A stretch of 43,075 nucleotides of DNA from CAZIVE01 sp964542435 (GCA_964542435.1 CAZIVE010000011.1:1-43075); one strand, 5' to 3'. Shown: positions 16,568 to 26,900, counted from the first letter of the stretch. Made by a program: numbers and translations. The notes: generated by a model from the sequence alone, not told the origin.

Positions 16568-17171
16568 AGATTTTATACGTGTTGCGATAGCAGAACAGTC
16601 CGATATTATGCGAAATGGTTTGCTGACGTTATTGAAACGTTCTCAAACAATACATATTCAACCTGTCGAATTGTTCTCTCAGGAATCCTTGCAAGATCTG
16701 ATGCATACGCAGCCTCCGGATATTCTTATCATCAATCCGCATTTCATGAATTTCTTTGACGTAATCCGTTTTAGAAATGACAATAAAGGGAAGCATATCA
16801 TTATCATAGCATTTGTCTGCATGCTTTTGGAAACGGAGAAATTAACCGGTTACGATGAGAAGATCAGTGTGCTTGATTCTGCTTCAAACATTTATAATAA
16901 AATCAATCTGCTTCTTAAACACCAGCCTTCCGATGATATGGAGTTTCAAGAACAGGGGAACTTGAGTTCAAGAGAAAAAGATATTGTGATTGGCGTTGTC
17001 CACGGATTGACCAACAAGGAGATTGCGGATCGTCTTTTCATTTCTGTAAATACAGTCATCACACATCGTCGCAATATCAGCCGTAAACTGCAGATCCACA
17101 GTCCAGCAGGGCTGACTATCTACGCCATTACAAATAAATTGGTCGAGATGAGCGACTTGAAAAAACAATAA
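16557..17171 (+). CDS. LuxR/NarL-type regulator with degenerate receiver domain
   Basis: 204 residues from ATG 16557, preceded by AAAGGAGG. The C-terminal GerE-type helix-turn-helix (about 135-197: LSSREKDIVIGVVHGLTNKEIADRL, then NTVITHRRNISRKL) is complete. The N-terminal part aligns with a NarL-type receiver (RVAIAEQSDIMRNGLLTLL) but the acidic pair is EQ, the phosphate-accepting Asp is Asn (ILIIN60PHF), the switch Thr is Ala (IIIIA85F) and no conserved Lys is seen. It should therefore not be controlled by ordinary phosphotransfer. No histidine kinase is nearby; the overlapping hemerythrin-like protein is the likely input partner. Confidence 0.88.
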   Translation: MKSRDFIRVAIAEQSDIMRNGLLTLLKRSQTIHIQPVELFSQESLQDLMHTQPPDILIINPHFMNFFDVIRFRNDNKGKHIIIIAFVCMLLETEKLTGYDEKISVLDSASNIYNKINLLLKHQPSDDMEFQEQGNLSSREKDIVIGVVHGLTNKEIADRLFISVNTVITHRRNISRKLQIHSPAGLTIYAITNKLVEMSDLKKQ

Positions 17172-17228
17172 GTATGATCAGGATCACCTTTTTTCTTCCT
17201 ACATGACATTCGGTTTGGATTAAATCAT

Positions 17229-17236
17229 TACCTTTG
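17229..17236 (+). promoter_or_regulatory. -7 element before the DUF4254 gene
   Basis: TACCTTTG, 24 bases before ATG 17261. A TTTG at 17214 is too close to act as the -33 element. Confidence 0.55.
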
Positions 17237-17260
17237 CACGTAACAGACGGAAGAGAAACG

Positions 17261-17869
17261 ATGATGAACTTTAGTGATAATTGTTACAAGATATTTGAAC
17301 AAGCCACATTGGCGTATCATACGACTGACAATGTGAATGCCACGGTGCATAACCCTTATAAAGTCAGGAGTATCGAGTTTTATCTGTATCTTAAGAATTG
17401 GATTGACAATGTGCAATGGCATCTAGAAGATATCATTCGCCGACCCGACATCGATCCGGTGGAAGCGTTAAACATCAAGCGCCGCATAGACAAATCCAAC
17501 CAGGATCGCACCGATCTGGTAGAGCTCATCGACAGTATTTTCCTCGACAAATATAAAGATGTAAAGGTCCTGCCCAACGCCTCGATCAATACGGAGAGTC
17601 CGGCATGGGCCATCGACCGTCTTTCGATCCTCGCCCTGAAGATCTACCACATGCAGCAGGAGGTGGAACGCAAGGATGTGGACGAGACGCACCGGCTCAC
17701 CTGCGGACAGAAGCTGGGCGTGCTCCTGGAGCAAAAGAAAGATCTTTCCTCTGCGCTGGATCAGTTGCTGAACGACATCCACGACGGGAAGAAATATATG
17801 AAAGTTTATAAACAGATGAAGATGTACAACGATCCGTCCACCAACCCTGAGTTGTACGGAAAGAAATGA
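17261..17869 (+). CDS. DUF4254 protein of a lipopolysaccharide operon
   Basis: 202 residues, all helical and soluble in appearance, with 'NPYKVRSIEFYLYLKNWIDNVQWHLEDIIRRPDIDP', 'IKRRIDKSNQDRTDLVELID', and 'INTESPAWAIDRLSILALKIYHMQ'. This is the DUF4254 family, known to me only as a conserved Bacteroidota family with no proven role. It lies three bases before a GT9 glycosyltransferase and shares an operon with it and a Kdo-kinase-like gene, so a helper role in lipopolysaccharide core assembly is a fair inference. ATG 17261 was chosen; a longer frame would begin with TTG inside the promoter. Confidence 0.82.
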   Translation: MMNFSDNCYKIFEQATLAYHTTDNVNATVHNPYKVRSIEFYLYLKNWIDNVQWHLEDIIRRPDIDPVEALNIKRRIDKSNQDRTDLVELIDSIFLDKYKDVKVLPNASINTESPAWAIDRLSILALKIYHMQQEVERKDVDETHRLTCGQKLGVLLEQKKDLSSALDQLLNDIHDGKKYMKVYKQMKMYNDPSTNPELYGKK

Positions 17870-17872
17870 GAT

Positions 17873-18910
17873 ATGGCTAAATTTCTGGTAATACGGCTTT
17901 CTGCATTGGGCGATGTAGCGATGACGATTCCCATCGTCTATTCCGCCGCCCGTTGCAATCCGGACGATTCGTTCACGATCCTGACGCAGTCGTTCCTTAT
18001 GCCTGTGTTCATAAACCGACCTTCCAATGTGGATGTGGTCGGCATCGATATCCTCGGTTCAGAAAAGAAACTGGTGGGACTGATGCGCTTCGTCTCTGTC
18101 CTGTTGGAGGAGCATTTCGATGCAGTCCTCGACCTGCACGACGTGATCCGCACCAAATGCATCCGCTCGATGTTCATGCTGAGAGGCAAGAAGATCTTCG
18201 TGATCGATAAGGGCCGTGCCGAGAAGCTGGCACTCACCCGAAAGAAAAAGAAATATTTCAAACAGCTCAAGCCGATCACCGAACGCTATTCGGATGTTTT
18301 TCGGAGAGCCGGATTGAAGTATGAGGAGCATTTCCAGACGTTGTATGACGAGAAGCCCGCCGACTTGAGCCGTGTGGAGAAGGAGCTGGGCGAGAAGACG
18401 GGACGCTGGATCGGCGTCGCACCGTTTGCCAAGCACGAAGGAAAGATCTATCCGCTGCGCGACATGGAGACGGTTGTCTCCCGATTGGCAAAGCTGCCCG
18501 ACACGAAAGTCTTCCTCTTCGGAGGAAAAGGAGAAGAGGAGCAGATCCTGCAGGGCTGGGTGCGTGTCAGACAAAATGTGGTGAGCGTAGCCGGACGTTT
18601 CTCTTTGGATAATGAACTGTCACTGATGAGCATGCTGGATCTGATGGTCTGCATGGACTCTGCCAATATGCATTTCGCTTCTCTGGTCGGGACGCGCGTC
18701 GTATCCATCTGGGGAGCCACGCATCCTTTTGCCGGCTTCTACGGATTCCATCAGAATCCCGAAGATGCCATTCAGGAACATCTTGCTTGTCGTCCCTGCT
18801 CCGTCTATGGTCAGGTGCCTTGTTATCGTAAGGATTATGCCTGCATGCGCCGCATCACTCCCGACAGAGTCATGGCCAAAATCACCTCGATATGCAAAGT
18901 ACCGTCGTAA
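17873..18910 (+). CDS. Glycosyltransferase family 9 (heptosyltransferase-like)
   Basis: 345 residues. The N-terminal FLVIRLSALGDVAMTIPIVYSA is the hallmark of ADP-heptose:LPS heptosyltransferases (WaaC/WaaF type). The C-terminal nucleotide-sugar domain shows 'IGVAPFAKHEGKIYPLRDMETVVSRLA', 'FLFGGKGEEEQILQGW' and the donor-site segment MDSANMHFASLVGTRVVSIWGATHPFAGFYGF. The enzyme acts on the inner core of lipopolysaccharide at the cytosolic face of the inner membrane. The exact sugar is not certain in Bacteroidales. Its last 19 bases overlap the kinase gene. Confidence 0.92.
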   Translation: MAKFLVIRLSALGDVAMTIPIVYSAARCNPDDSFTILTQSFLMPVFINRPSNVDVVGIDILGSEKKLVGLMRFVSVLLEEHFDAVLDLHDVIRTKCIRSMFMLRGKKIFVIDKGRAEKLALTRKKKKYFKQLKPITERYSDVFRRAGLKYEEHFQTLYDEKPADLSRVEKELGEKTGRWIGVAPFAKHEGKIYPLRDMETVVSRLAKLPDTKVFLFGGKGEEEQILQGWVRVRQNVVSVAGRFSLDNELSLMSMLDLMVCMDSANMHFASLVGTRVVSIWGATHPFAGFYGFHQNPEDAIQEHLACRPCSVYGQVPCYRKDYACMRRITPDRVMAKITSICKVPS

Positions 18911-19638
18911 TCAATGAAGCGTGGAAAATGTATCATGATTTCTTGTGCGATATCCCCCGGATCTTTTCACAAGGCAAAACAATTTTTCATAAGCGGAACG
19001 AGATAAAGGTGTTCGAGGGGTTTGGCCCGAAGCCTGTCAATGTCAAGAAATACCACGTTCCCATCTTCATCAATCGCATCGCCTATACTTTCTTCCGCAA
19101 GCCGAAGGCCGTACGAGCCTATCACAATGCGCTGCGTCTCCAGCAGGCAGGCGTCGGAACGGCTTCGCCTATCGGTTATTTCCTGTCCCGGCGGATGGGA
19201 CTGCTGGCAGAGAGCTACTTCGTCAGCGAACAGCTCGACATGGACGACACCTACGATCGGGGAAGAATGCCTACGGAAGGACAGGAGGATTTCTATATCG
19301 CCCTGGCGCGATATACCGCCAAGATACATACGGCCGGTATCTATCCGAAGGATTATTCGCCGGGCAATATATTATATAAGGTAGAAAACGGAGATTTCTC
19401 CTTTGCCATGGTTGATACCAACCGCATGCGGTTTGGCACGGTCACCGTCGAAGAGGGATGTGCCAATTTCGCCCGTCTTTGGGGCAGGGATTCGGCTTTC
19501 CGACTGATGGCTGGGGAATATGCTGCGGCGCGAGGAGCCGACAAGGAGACCTGCATCCGGTGGGTGATGGAACAGCGGGCGCGATTCTGGAAAAGGTACG
19601 CTCGACGCCATCCAATCAATTATCAGATGAGCGATTAA
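18892..19638 (+). CDS. Lipopolysaccharide (Kdo/WaaP-type) kinase
   Basis: 248 residues of a small protein-kinase-like fold. Seen are VFEGFGPKPVNVKKYHVP near the N terminus with the likely ATP-site lysines, the catalytic loop IHTAGIYPKDYSPGNILY (Asp followed by Asn, HRD-N type), and a metal-binding segment MVDTNRMRFG in place of DFG. Such kinases phosphorylate Kdo or heptose in lipid A-core. The overlap with the GT9 gene supports a joint role in core assembly. No signal or membrane segment is present. Confidence 0.88.
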   Translation: MQSTVVINEAWKMYHDFLCDIPRIFSQGKTIFHKRNEIKVFEGFGPKPVNVKKYHVPIFINRIAYTFFRKPKAVRAYHNALRLQQAGVGTASPIGYFLSRRMGLLAESYFVSEQLDMDDTYDRGRMPTEGQEDFYIALARYTAKIHTAGIYPKDYSPGNILYKVENGDFSFAMVDTNRMRFGTVTVEEGCANFARLWGRDSAFRLMAGEYAAARGADKETCIRWVMEQRARFWKRYARRHPINYQMSD

Positions 19639-19657
19639 AGAAATAAATCTTTAATAG

Positions 19658-19689
19658 TTTGGTGGTAAATGCGAATTGATATACCTTTG
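19658..19689 (+). promoter_or_regulatory. frdCAB promoter
   Basis: TTTG at 19658-19661, a 20-base spacer and TACCTTTG at 19682-19689, a near-perfect Bacteroidota promoter. The leader to ATG 19746 is about 50 bases. Confidence 0.88.
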
Positions 19690-19745
19690 TGTTTTGTTTA
19701 GTAAAGGAATTACAATTACGATTAAATAACTTAAATTATTATCCT

Positions 19746-20486
19746 ATGTGGTTACTTAATTCTTCTATCGGGAAGAAACTGGTGATGAGTATCTCCGGTA
19801 TCTTTCTTATTTGCTTCCTACTGTTCCACTTGTCAATGAACGTGACGGCGGCCTTCTCCGGATCGGCTTACAACACGATTTGTTCACTTCTTGGAGCAAA
19901 CTGGTATGCGGTTGTAGGCACCGTGGTCCTCGCTGCTTTTGTAGCACTTCATTTCATCTATGCGTTTATCCTGACGCTACAGAACAGAAAGGCACGTGGT
20001 AATGATCGTTATGCGGTTACCTCGAAACCCAAACAGGTTGAATGGGCATCGCAGAACATGTTCGTCCTCGGACTGATTGTTATTCTGTTCCTCTTCCTCC
20101 ACTTCTATCAGTTCTGGTATCACATGATGTTCGCAGAATTGGCAGGCGTAGAGAACTCGATTGATCCGCAAAACGGAGCACAGTTTATCAATCTTTATTT
20201 CCAGGGCAACCTGATCGTAACGGTGCTTTACATCGTTTGGTTTGTTGCGCTGTGGTTCCACCTCTCTCACGGATTCTGGAGTGCTATCCAGACTATTGGT
20301 TGGAGCAACGACATTTGGTTGAAACGCTGGCAGTGCATCGGCACTATCGTTGCAACGATCATTTGCGGTTTGTTCATCCTCATCACCCTCGTTTTCTACT
20401 TCAAAGGTGTAGGTGGCGATCCTTCATCTTATGCATCGATAGGTGATGCCATGGGTGTCGTTAATCAGAGTGTCGTTATCAATTAA
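19746..20486 (+). CDS. frdC: Fumarate reductase / succinate dehydrogenase cytochrome b subunit
   Basis: 246 residues with five hydrophobic segments, the single-subunit di-haem b type anchor found in Wolinella and Bacteroidota. Histidines suited to haem binding sit in FLLFHLSMN, ALHFIYAF, LFLHFYQFWYHMM and WFHLSHGFWSAIQTIGW. It anchors the enzyme in the inner membrane and links it to menaquinol. ATG 19746 (MWLLNSSIGKKLVMSISG) was chosen over an upstream start that lies in the promoter. It is the first gene of frdCAB. Confidence 0.94.
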   Translation: MWLLNSSIGKKLVMSISGIFLICFLLFHLSMNVTAAFSGSAYNTICSLLGANWYAVVGTVVLAAFVALHFIYAFILTLQNRKARGNDRYAVTSKPKQVEWASQNMFVLGLIVILFLFLHFYQFWYHMMFAELAGVENSIDPQNGAQFINLYFQGNLIVTVLYIVWFVALWFHLSHGFWSAIQTIGWSNDIWLKRWQCIGTIVATIICGLFILITLVFYFKGVGGDPSSYASIGDAMGVVNQSVVIN

Positions 20487-20510
20487 GTTTAACTTAGAAA
20501 TGTAATAATC

Positions 20511-22454
20511 ATGACCGATATTAATTCTAAAATTCCCGAAGGTCCGTTGGCCGAGAAGTGGAAAAATTATAAAGCTCATCAGAAACTGGTAAACCCGGCA
20601 AACAAACGCCATCTGGACGTTATCGTCGTTGGTACAGGTCTGGCAGGTGCATCTGCAGCTGCTACGCTGGCAGAGCAAGGTTTCAATGTGTTGGATTTCT
20701 GTATCCAGGATTCTCCGCGTCGTGCTCACTCTATCGCAGCACAGGGCGGTATCAATGCAGCTAAGAACTATCAGAACGATGGCGACTCTGTCTATCGTCT
20801 GTTCTATGATACTATCAAAGGCGGTGACTATCGTGCCCGCGAAGCCAATGTATATCGTTTGGCTGAAGTTTCCAGTAACATCATCGACCAGTGCGTTGCA
20901 CAAGGTGTACCTTTCGCTCGCGAATACGGTGGTCTGCTCGACAACCGTTCTTTCGGCGGTGTGCAGGTATCCCGTACGTTCTACGCCCGCGGCCAGACGG
21001 GACAGCAGCTGCTGCTCGGCGCCTATTCCGCTCTGAGTCGTCAGATCGGTAAGGGCAAGGTGAAGATGTACACCCGCCACGAGATGGTTGACCTGGTTAT
21101 CGTCGACGGCCGTGCCCGCGGTATCATCACCCGCAACCTGATCACAGGCAAACTGGAACGCTATGCGGCTCACGCCGTTGTTCTGGCTACCGGTGGTTAT
21201 GTAAACACCTTCTTCCTTTCTACCAACGCTATGGCATCCAACGGATCTGCAGCTTGGCAGTGCTTCAAGAAAGGCGCTTACTTTGCTAATCCCTGTATGG
21301 TTCAGATCCACCCGACCTGTATCCCCGTTCACGGAGATTTCCAGTCGAAGCTGACCTTGATGTCCGAGTCTCTGCGTAATGATGGCCGTATCTGGGTTCC
21401 TAAGAAGCTCGAAGATGCAAAGGCATTGCAGGCAGGCACCAAGAAGGGCAAGGATATTCCTGAAGAGGACCGTGACTACTATCTGGAACGTCGTTATCCG
21501 GCATTCGGTAACCTCGTACCACGTGACGTTGCTTCACGTGCCGCTAAGGAACGTTGTGATGCCGGTTTCGGTGTCAATAACACCGGTCTTGCCGTATTCC
21601 TGGACTTCAACGAAGCCATCCAGCGTATGGGTAAAGAGGCCGTTACACAGAAATATGGTAACCTCTTCGATATGTATCAGGAGATCACCGACGAGAATCC
21701 GTATGAGACTCCGATGATGATCTATCCGGCACTCCACTATTCAATGGGTGGTCTGTGGGTTGACTATGAACTGGAGACTTCTATTCCGGGTCTGTTCGCT
21801 ATCGGCGAATGTAACTTCTCGGATCACGGAGCCAACCGACTGGGCGCTTCTGCATTGATGCAGGGCTTGGCAGACGGCTATTTCGTTCTTCCTTATACCA
21901 TTCAGAACTATCTCTCCGATCAGATCCAGGTGCCGCGTTTCAAGACAGACGCTCCCGAATTTGCAGAGGCTGAGAAGAGCATCCAGGCACGCATCAACAA
22001 ACTGATGGGCATCCAGGGAAAAGAATCGGTTGATTCGATCCATAAGAAGCTCGGTCATATCATGTGGGAATATATCGGTATGGCTCGCGATGCAGAAGGA
22101 CTGAAGAAGGCTATCGAAGAGCTGAAGGCTCTGAAGAAGGAATTCTGGACCAACGTTCATATCCCGGGCAAGGGAGACGATCAGAATATCGAGCTTGAAA
22201 AAGCACTGCGTCTCGCTGACTTTATTGAGATTGGTTCTCTGATGGCACATGATGCACTGGACCGTGCAGAGTCTTGCGGCGGACACTTCCGCACCGAGCA
22301 TCAGACGGAAGAGGGTGAAGCGCTGCGTCACGACGACAAGTTCATGTATGTTTCCTGCTGGGAATATAAGGGCGAAGATGAAGATCCTGTCATGAACAAG
22401 GAGATGCTGAATTACCAATTCGTAGTGCCTATGACACGTAACTATAAAAAGTAA
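20511..22454 (+). CDS. frdA: Fumarate reductase flavoprotein subunit
   Basis: 647 residues. The FAD-binding start VVGTGLAGASAAATLAEQG, the 'SIAAQGGINAA' segment with the covalent-flavin region around 'RRAHSIAAQ', 'SRTFYARGQTGQ', the substrate-site HPTCIPVHGD and the C-terminal 'WEYIGMARD' and 'ALDRAESCGGHFRTEHQT' are typical. It reduces fumarate to succinate (or the reverse) on the cytosolic side. The length and order frdC-frdA-frdB match the Bacteroidota enzyme that drives anaerobic fumarate respiration. Codon use is that of a highly expressed gene. Confidence 0.97.
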   Translation: MTDINSKIPEGPLAEKWKNYKAHQKLVNPANKRHLDVIVVGTGLAGASAAATLAEQGFNVLDFCIQDSPRRAHSIAAQGGINAAKNYQNDGDSVYRLFYDTIKGGDYRAREANVYRLAEVSSNIIDQCVAQGVPFAREYGGLLDNRSFGGVQVSRTFYARGQTGQQLLLGAYSALSRQIGKGKVKMYTRHEMVDLVIVDGRARGIITRNLITGKLERYAAHAVVLATGGYVNTFFLSTNAMASNGSAAWQCFKKGAYFANPCMVQIHPTCIPVHGDFQSKLTLMSESLRNDGRIWVPKKLEDAKALQAGTKKGKDIPEEDRDYYLERRYPAFGNLVPRDVASRAAKERCDAGFGVNNTGLAVFLDFNEAIQRMGKEAVTQKYGNLFDMYQEITDENPYETPMMIYPALHYSMGGLWVDYELETSIPGLFAIGECNFSDHGANRLGASALMQGLADGYFVLPYTIQNYLSDQIQVPRFKTDAPEFAEAEKSIQARINKLMGIQGKESVDSIHKKLGHIMWEYIGMARDAEGLKKAIEELKALKKEFWTNVHIPGKGDDQNIELEKALRLADFIEIGSLMAHDALDRAESCGGHFRTEHQTEEGEALRHDDKFMYVSCWEYKGEDEDPVMNKEMLNYQFVVPMTRNYKK

Positions 22455-22460
22455 TCGACA

Positions 22461-23216
22461 ATGGATAAGAATATAAATATCACACTGAAGGTATGGCGCC
22501 AGAGAGGCCCGAAAGAGAAGGGTAAATTTGAAACCTACCAGCTGAAGAATGTTTTCCAGGGAGCATCGTTCCTTGAAATGCTTGATATTCTCAACGAGCA
22601 GCTGATCAACGAAGGCAAAGATCCTGTCGTTTTCGATCACGATTGCCGCGAAGGAATCTGCGGTATGTGCTCACTGTACGTCAACGGTCATCCTCATGGA
22701 CCTGCAACGGGTGCTACTACCTGCCAGCTTTACATGCGTCGTTTCCACGATGGCGAGACGATCACGATCGAACCGTGGCGTTCTGCCGGCTTCCCGATCA
22801 TCCGTGACTTGATGGTCGATCGTTCGGCTTACGACAAGATCATCCAGGCAGGCGGTTTCGTATCTGTCAACACGGGTGGTGTGCCGGATGCCAATGCCAT
22901 TCCTATTCCTAAGAAGAATGCGGATCTGGCTATGGATGCAGCAGCCTGCATCGGTTGCGGCGCTTGCGCAGCAGCTTGCAAGAACGGTTCTGCCATGTTG
23001 TTCGTATCCGCTAAGGTGAGCCAGTTGGCTCTTCTGCCGCAGGGACGCGTTGAGGCTTCCCGCCGTGCAAAGGCGATGCTCGCCAAGATGGACGAACTGG
23101 GATTCGGCAACTGCACGAACACACGTGCCTGCGAAGCTGAATGTCCGAAGAAAATTTCTGTAAGCAATATTGCACGACTGAACCGTGAGTTCATCTCTGC
23201 AAAGCTGAAGGACTAA
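22461..23216 (+). CDS. frdB: Fumarate reductase iron-sulfur subunit
   Basis: 251 residues. The [2Fe-2S] ligands are C62, C67, C70 and C88 (DCREGICGMC ... TTC). The second domain has C163, C166, C169, C173 (CIGCGACAAAC) and C218, C224, C228 (CTNTRACEAEC), which hold the [4Fe-4S] and [3Fe-4S] clusters. It relays electrons from the cytochrome b anchor to FrdA. It begins six bases after frdA and is followed by a terminator. Confidence 0.97.
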   Translation: MDKNINITLKVWRQRGPKEKGKFETYQLKNVFQGASFLEMLDILNEQLINEGKDPVVFDHDCREGICGMCSLYVNGHPHGPATGATTCQLYMRRFHDGETITIEPWRSAGFPIIRDLMVDRSAYDKIIQAGGFVSVNTGGVPDANAIPIPKKNADLAMDAAACIGCGACAAACKNGSAMLFVSAKVSQLALLPQGRVEASRRAKAMLAKMDELGFGNCTNTRACEAECPKKISVSNIARLNREFISAKLKD

Positions 23217-23225
23217 TACTAGTAT

Positions 23226-23280
23226 CGACGGACGTTGCCAAGGAACTATTCTCCTGCGACGTCCGTCGTTTCTTTTTTTA
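23226..23280 (+). terminator. Terminator of frdCAB
   Basis: CGACGGACGT (23226-23235) pairs with ACGTCCGTCG (23259-23268) and is followed by a T-rich tail at 23269-23279. Confidence 0.85.
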
Positions 23281-23308
23281 TTATACGAACAGGTAAAATC
23301 TTTTTGCC

Positions 23309-23782
23309 ATGCGAAAATTCATCACTTTGGTCTTCTGTCTTCTGTTTGCTGCGAATCTCTTCGCACAGAATTTGGCGAATTATACGTGGGATATTGCCGA
23401 ACTTCATTTTTCCGCCCCGCAGGGTTTGCAGGTAACGGAGAAATCGGATACCAAGCTGGCGCTTTCCAATCCGAATTTCTCGGTGGTTCTCGAAGGGGTG
23501 GATAATCCTTCTCCGGGCGACGACCTCAAGCTTTATCTGGTTTCATTGGCTAAAGGTTACGGACTGAAGCAGGTGAGCGAAGCGGATGTCACTTCCGTCG
23601 ATTTGTCGGGCGTGGTCGGATTGTATGTGGAAGGCGCTTTGGACAATCGGAATATCCTGGGTGTAGAACTTTTAATCGACGGCGATACGGGCGATTCCTT
23701 CACGGCGCGGCTGACCTATCATCCCGGTGGAGAGAAGACGGCAACGGCGGTTTCACAAAGCTTTTATATCCATCGCCAATGA
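23309..23782 (+). CDS. Small secreted protein of unknown function
   Basis: 157 residues with a clear signal peptide (MRKFITLVFCLLFAANLFAQ). The mature part, 'ANYTWDIAELHFSAPQGLQVTEKSDTKLALSNPNFSVVLEGVD', alternates short beta strands and reads like a compact periplasmic domain that could resemble the PsbP/MOG1 or DUF1795 fold, though I cannot confirm this. No catalytic motif or cysteine is seen in the mature part. It stands alone between the frd terminator and the tricorn-like gene. I do not recognise a family. Confidence 0.7.
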   Translation: MRKFITLVFCLLFAANLFAQNLANYTWDIAELHFSAPQGLQVTEKSDTKLALSNPNFSVVLEGVDNPSPGDDLKLYLVSLAKGYGLKQVSEADVTSVDLSGVVGLYVEGALDNRNILGVELLIDGDTGDSFTARLTYHPGGEKTATAVSQSFYIHRQ

Positions 23783-23932
23783 TCGCTGATCCTCCGGAAA
23801 GACTGTTGCCTTTTAGGAAATCTCCGTGCGATTTGCTCTTGTATTTTATACGGCTGTGTTTGGCAGAAAAAAACTCACCTCTTTTTCTCTCATGTGGACA
23901 GAGCTCTCAATCAGTATTTAATTAAAAGAATC

Positions 23933-26900
23933 ATGAAGATAAAACATCTATTACAATTACTTCTCATAGCAGCTGTGCCGTCAGTGGTCGTGTCGGCTGC
24001 CAATGAAGCTCGTCTGTTGCGATTTCCCGCGACGAATGGCGAGGAGATTGCATTCTCCTATGCGGGAGATTTGTATAAAGTCTCCATCAACGGCGGTGAG
24101 GCGCAACGCCTGACTTCCCATGTCGGTTATGAAATGTTCCCGCGTTTTTCTCCCGATGGCAAGACTATTGCCTTTACCGGACAGTACGACGGCAATACGG
24201 AGGTTTATAAGATTACGGCCGACGGCGGCGAACCGGTCCGTCTGACCTACACGGCTACCAACAGCCGCGATGATCTGGGCGATCGTATGGGACCGAACAA
24301 TATCGTGATGACCTGGACGCCCGACGGCAAGAGCATTGTCTATCGCAACCGTATCAGTGACGGTTTCGACGGCAGACTCTTTACCGTATCGATCGACGGT
24401 GGATTGTCACAGCGCATTCCGCTTCCGGAAGGCGGCTTCTGCAGCTATTCCCCGGATGGTAAGATGCTCGCCTACAACCGCACGATGCGCGAGTTCCGTA
24501 CCTGGAAATATTACCTCGGCGGAATGGCCGACGATATCTGGATCTATAATCCCGAGAAGAAGACGGTGGATAACATCACCAACAATCCTGCGCAGGATAT
24601 CTTCCCGATGTGGGTGGGCAATGAGATCTATTTCCTCTCCGCCCGCGACCATATCATGAACGTATTTGTTTACAATGCGGATACAAAACAGACCAGCAAG
24701 GTGACCAACTTCGACCTCTACGATGTGAAGTTCCCGAGCACCAACGGCAAGATGATCGTCTTTGAGAACGGCGGATACATCTACAAACTGGATCCTGCTA
24801 CGAAGAAATATGACAAGGTCAACATCACGTTGAATTCGGACAACATCTATGCCCGCAACGAGATCAAGAACGGTGCTGACAATCTGAATGCAGCAAGTCT
24901 GACGGCTGATGGCAACAGATTGGCTGTGACGGCTCGTGGTGAAGTGTTCAATGTTCCCGTTGAGAAGGGTGTGACGCGCAACATCACACGCTCTGCCGGA
25001 GCCAACGACCGCGAAGGCAACTGGTCTCCCGACGGCAAGTATATCGCCTACATCTCCGACGCCACCGGCGAGACGGAGATCTATATGCAGCCTGCCGACG
25101 GCAGCGAGACGATCCAGCTGACGAAGAACAACGATACCTATATCCGCAACATTCTCTGGAGCAACGACTCGAAGAAGATCGTTTACTCCGACCGTAAAAA
25201 CCGTCTGAAGATGGTGGACATCGCTACGAAAGCGGTCACGACTATTGCGGAAGAACCCAAGGGTGAGTTCGATGATTATTCCATCTCTCCGGACAACAAA
25301 TGGATTGCCTACACGCGTCCTGCCGATAACCAGTTCAGCATCATCTACCTCTATAATCTCGATACCAAGAAGGAATATCCTGTCACCGACAAGTGGTATT
25401 CTTCCAACAGTCCCGAGTTCAGCACCGATGGCAAATATCTGATCTTTGCCTCTTCGCGCGACTTCGATCCGACCTATAGCCAGATTGAGTGGAACTACGC
25501 CTATAATAATATGGAAGGTGTCTATCTGGCTCTGCTTTCTAAAGACACGCCTTCTCCTTTTATGCTGAAGGACGGCAATACCGAATCGGCTCAGAAAGAG
25601 GCTGCGGCTGCACCTGCTGACAGCAAGAAGAAGGGCGATGCCAAGGCTACGAAAGACGACACAAAGGCAGCTCCTGCTGTAACGGTCAACTTTGATCCGG
25701 ACGGCATCATGGATCGTATCATCCATCTGCCTCTTGATGGTGGCAACTATGGCAATTTCTTCTCCGACGGTAAGAAGGTCTATTATTCCGGACGAAAAGG
25801 AACGCACGTCTATGACTTGGAGAAACAGAAAGATACGGAGGTCTGCAGTGCTCGTATGTTTGTAGCTCCGGGCGGCAAGAAGGCTGCTTTCTACAAAGGC
25901 AATTCCATCTATGTGATGGATCTTCCTTCGGGAAAGGCCGATCTCGACAAGGCTGTGGATCTCTCCAATATGAAGATCAATGTGGACTACTCCAAGGAAT
26001 GGGCACAGATCTTCGACGAGGCATGGCGCGCGTACCGCGACGGCTTCTATGAGGAGAACATGCACGGCAAAGACTGGAAGGCACTGAAGGCAAAGTATGA
26101 AGTACTGGTTCCCTACGCAAAGACCCGCATCGACCTGAATTATATCATCGGCGAGATGATCAGCGAACTGCAGTGCGGTCATGCTTACGTATCTCCGGGT
26201 GAGAAGCCTGTCGTTCCGCGTGTTTACACCGGACTGCTCGGCGCTCAGGTTTCGAAGGACAAGAGTGGTTTCTATCGCATCGACAAGATTTACGAGGGAG
26301 CATCCTGGAGCGACAAGCTTCGTTCGCCGCTTCGTGAGGCCGGTGTCGATGCCAAGGTGGGCGAATATGTCGTAGCCATCGATGGCATCCCGACGAATAC
26401 GGTCAACGACATGTATCAGCTGCTCGTTGGTAAAGCCAATGTCCCGACGGAACTTTCTCTCAGTAGCAAGGCAGAACTGGCCGGTGCACGCAAGGTGGTC
26501 ATCAATCCTTTGGATAATGAATATCCTCTGGTACATTACGAATGGGTTCAGAACAACATCAAGACGGTCGAGAAAGCCTCTAACGGCAAGATCGGCTATA
26601 TCTATATTCCGGACATGGGACCTGACGGACTGAACGAGTTCGCCCGTTACTATTATCCGCAGATCGACAAGGAAGGATTGATCATCGACGACCGTGCCAA
26701 CGGTGGTGGCAATGTATCGCCTATGATTCTGGAACGTCTGAATCGCGAAGTCTATCGTGCCACGATGCGTCGTGGTTCAACGATGATTGGAACGATTCCC
26801 GACGGTACGCAGGTCGGCCCGAAAGTCTGCCTGATCAATAAGTACTCGGCATCCGACGGTGATCTTTTCCCGTGGGGCTTCCGTGCTCTCGGCATCGGTA

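Noticed and set aside
24407..26536. 709-codon antisense open frame opposite the tricorn-like gene
   Set aside because: It mirrors a well-supported S41 protease gene, resembles no family, and is explained by codon use on the other strand.
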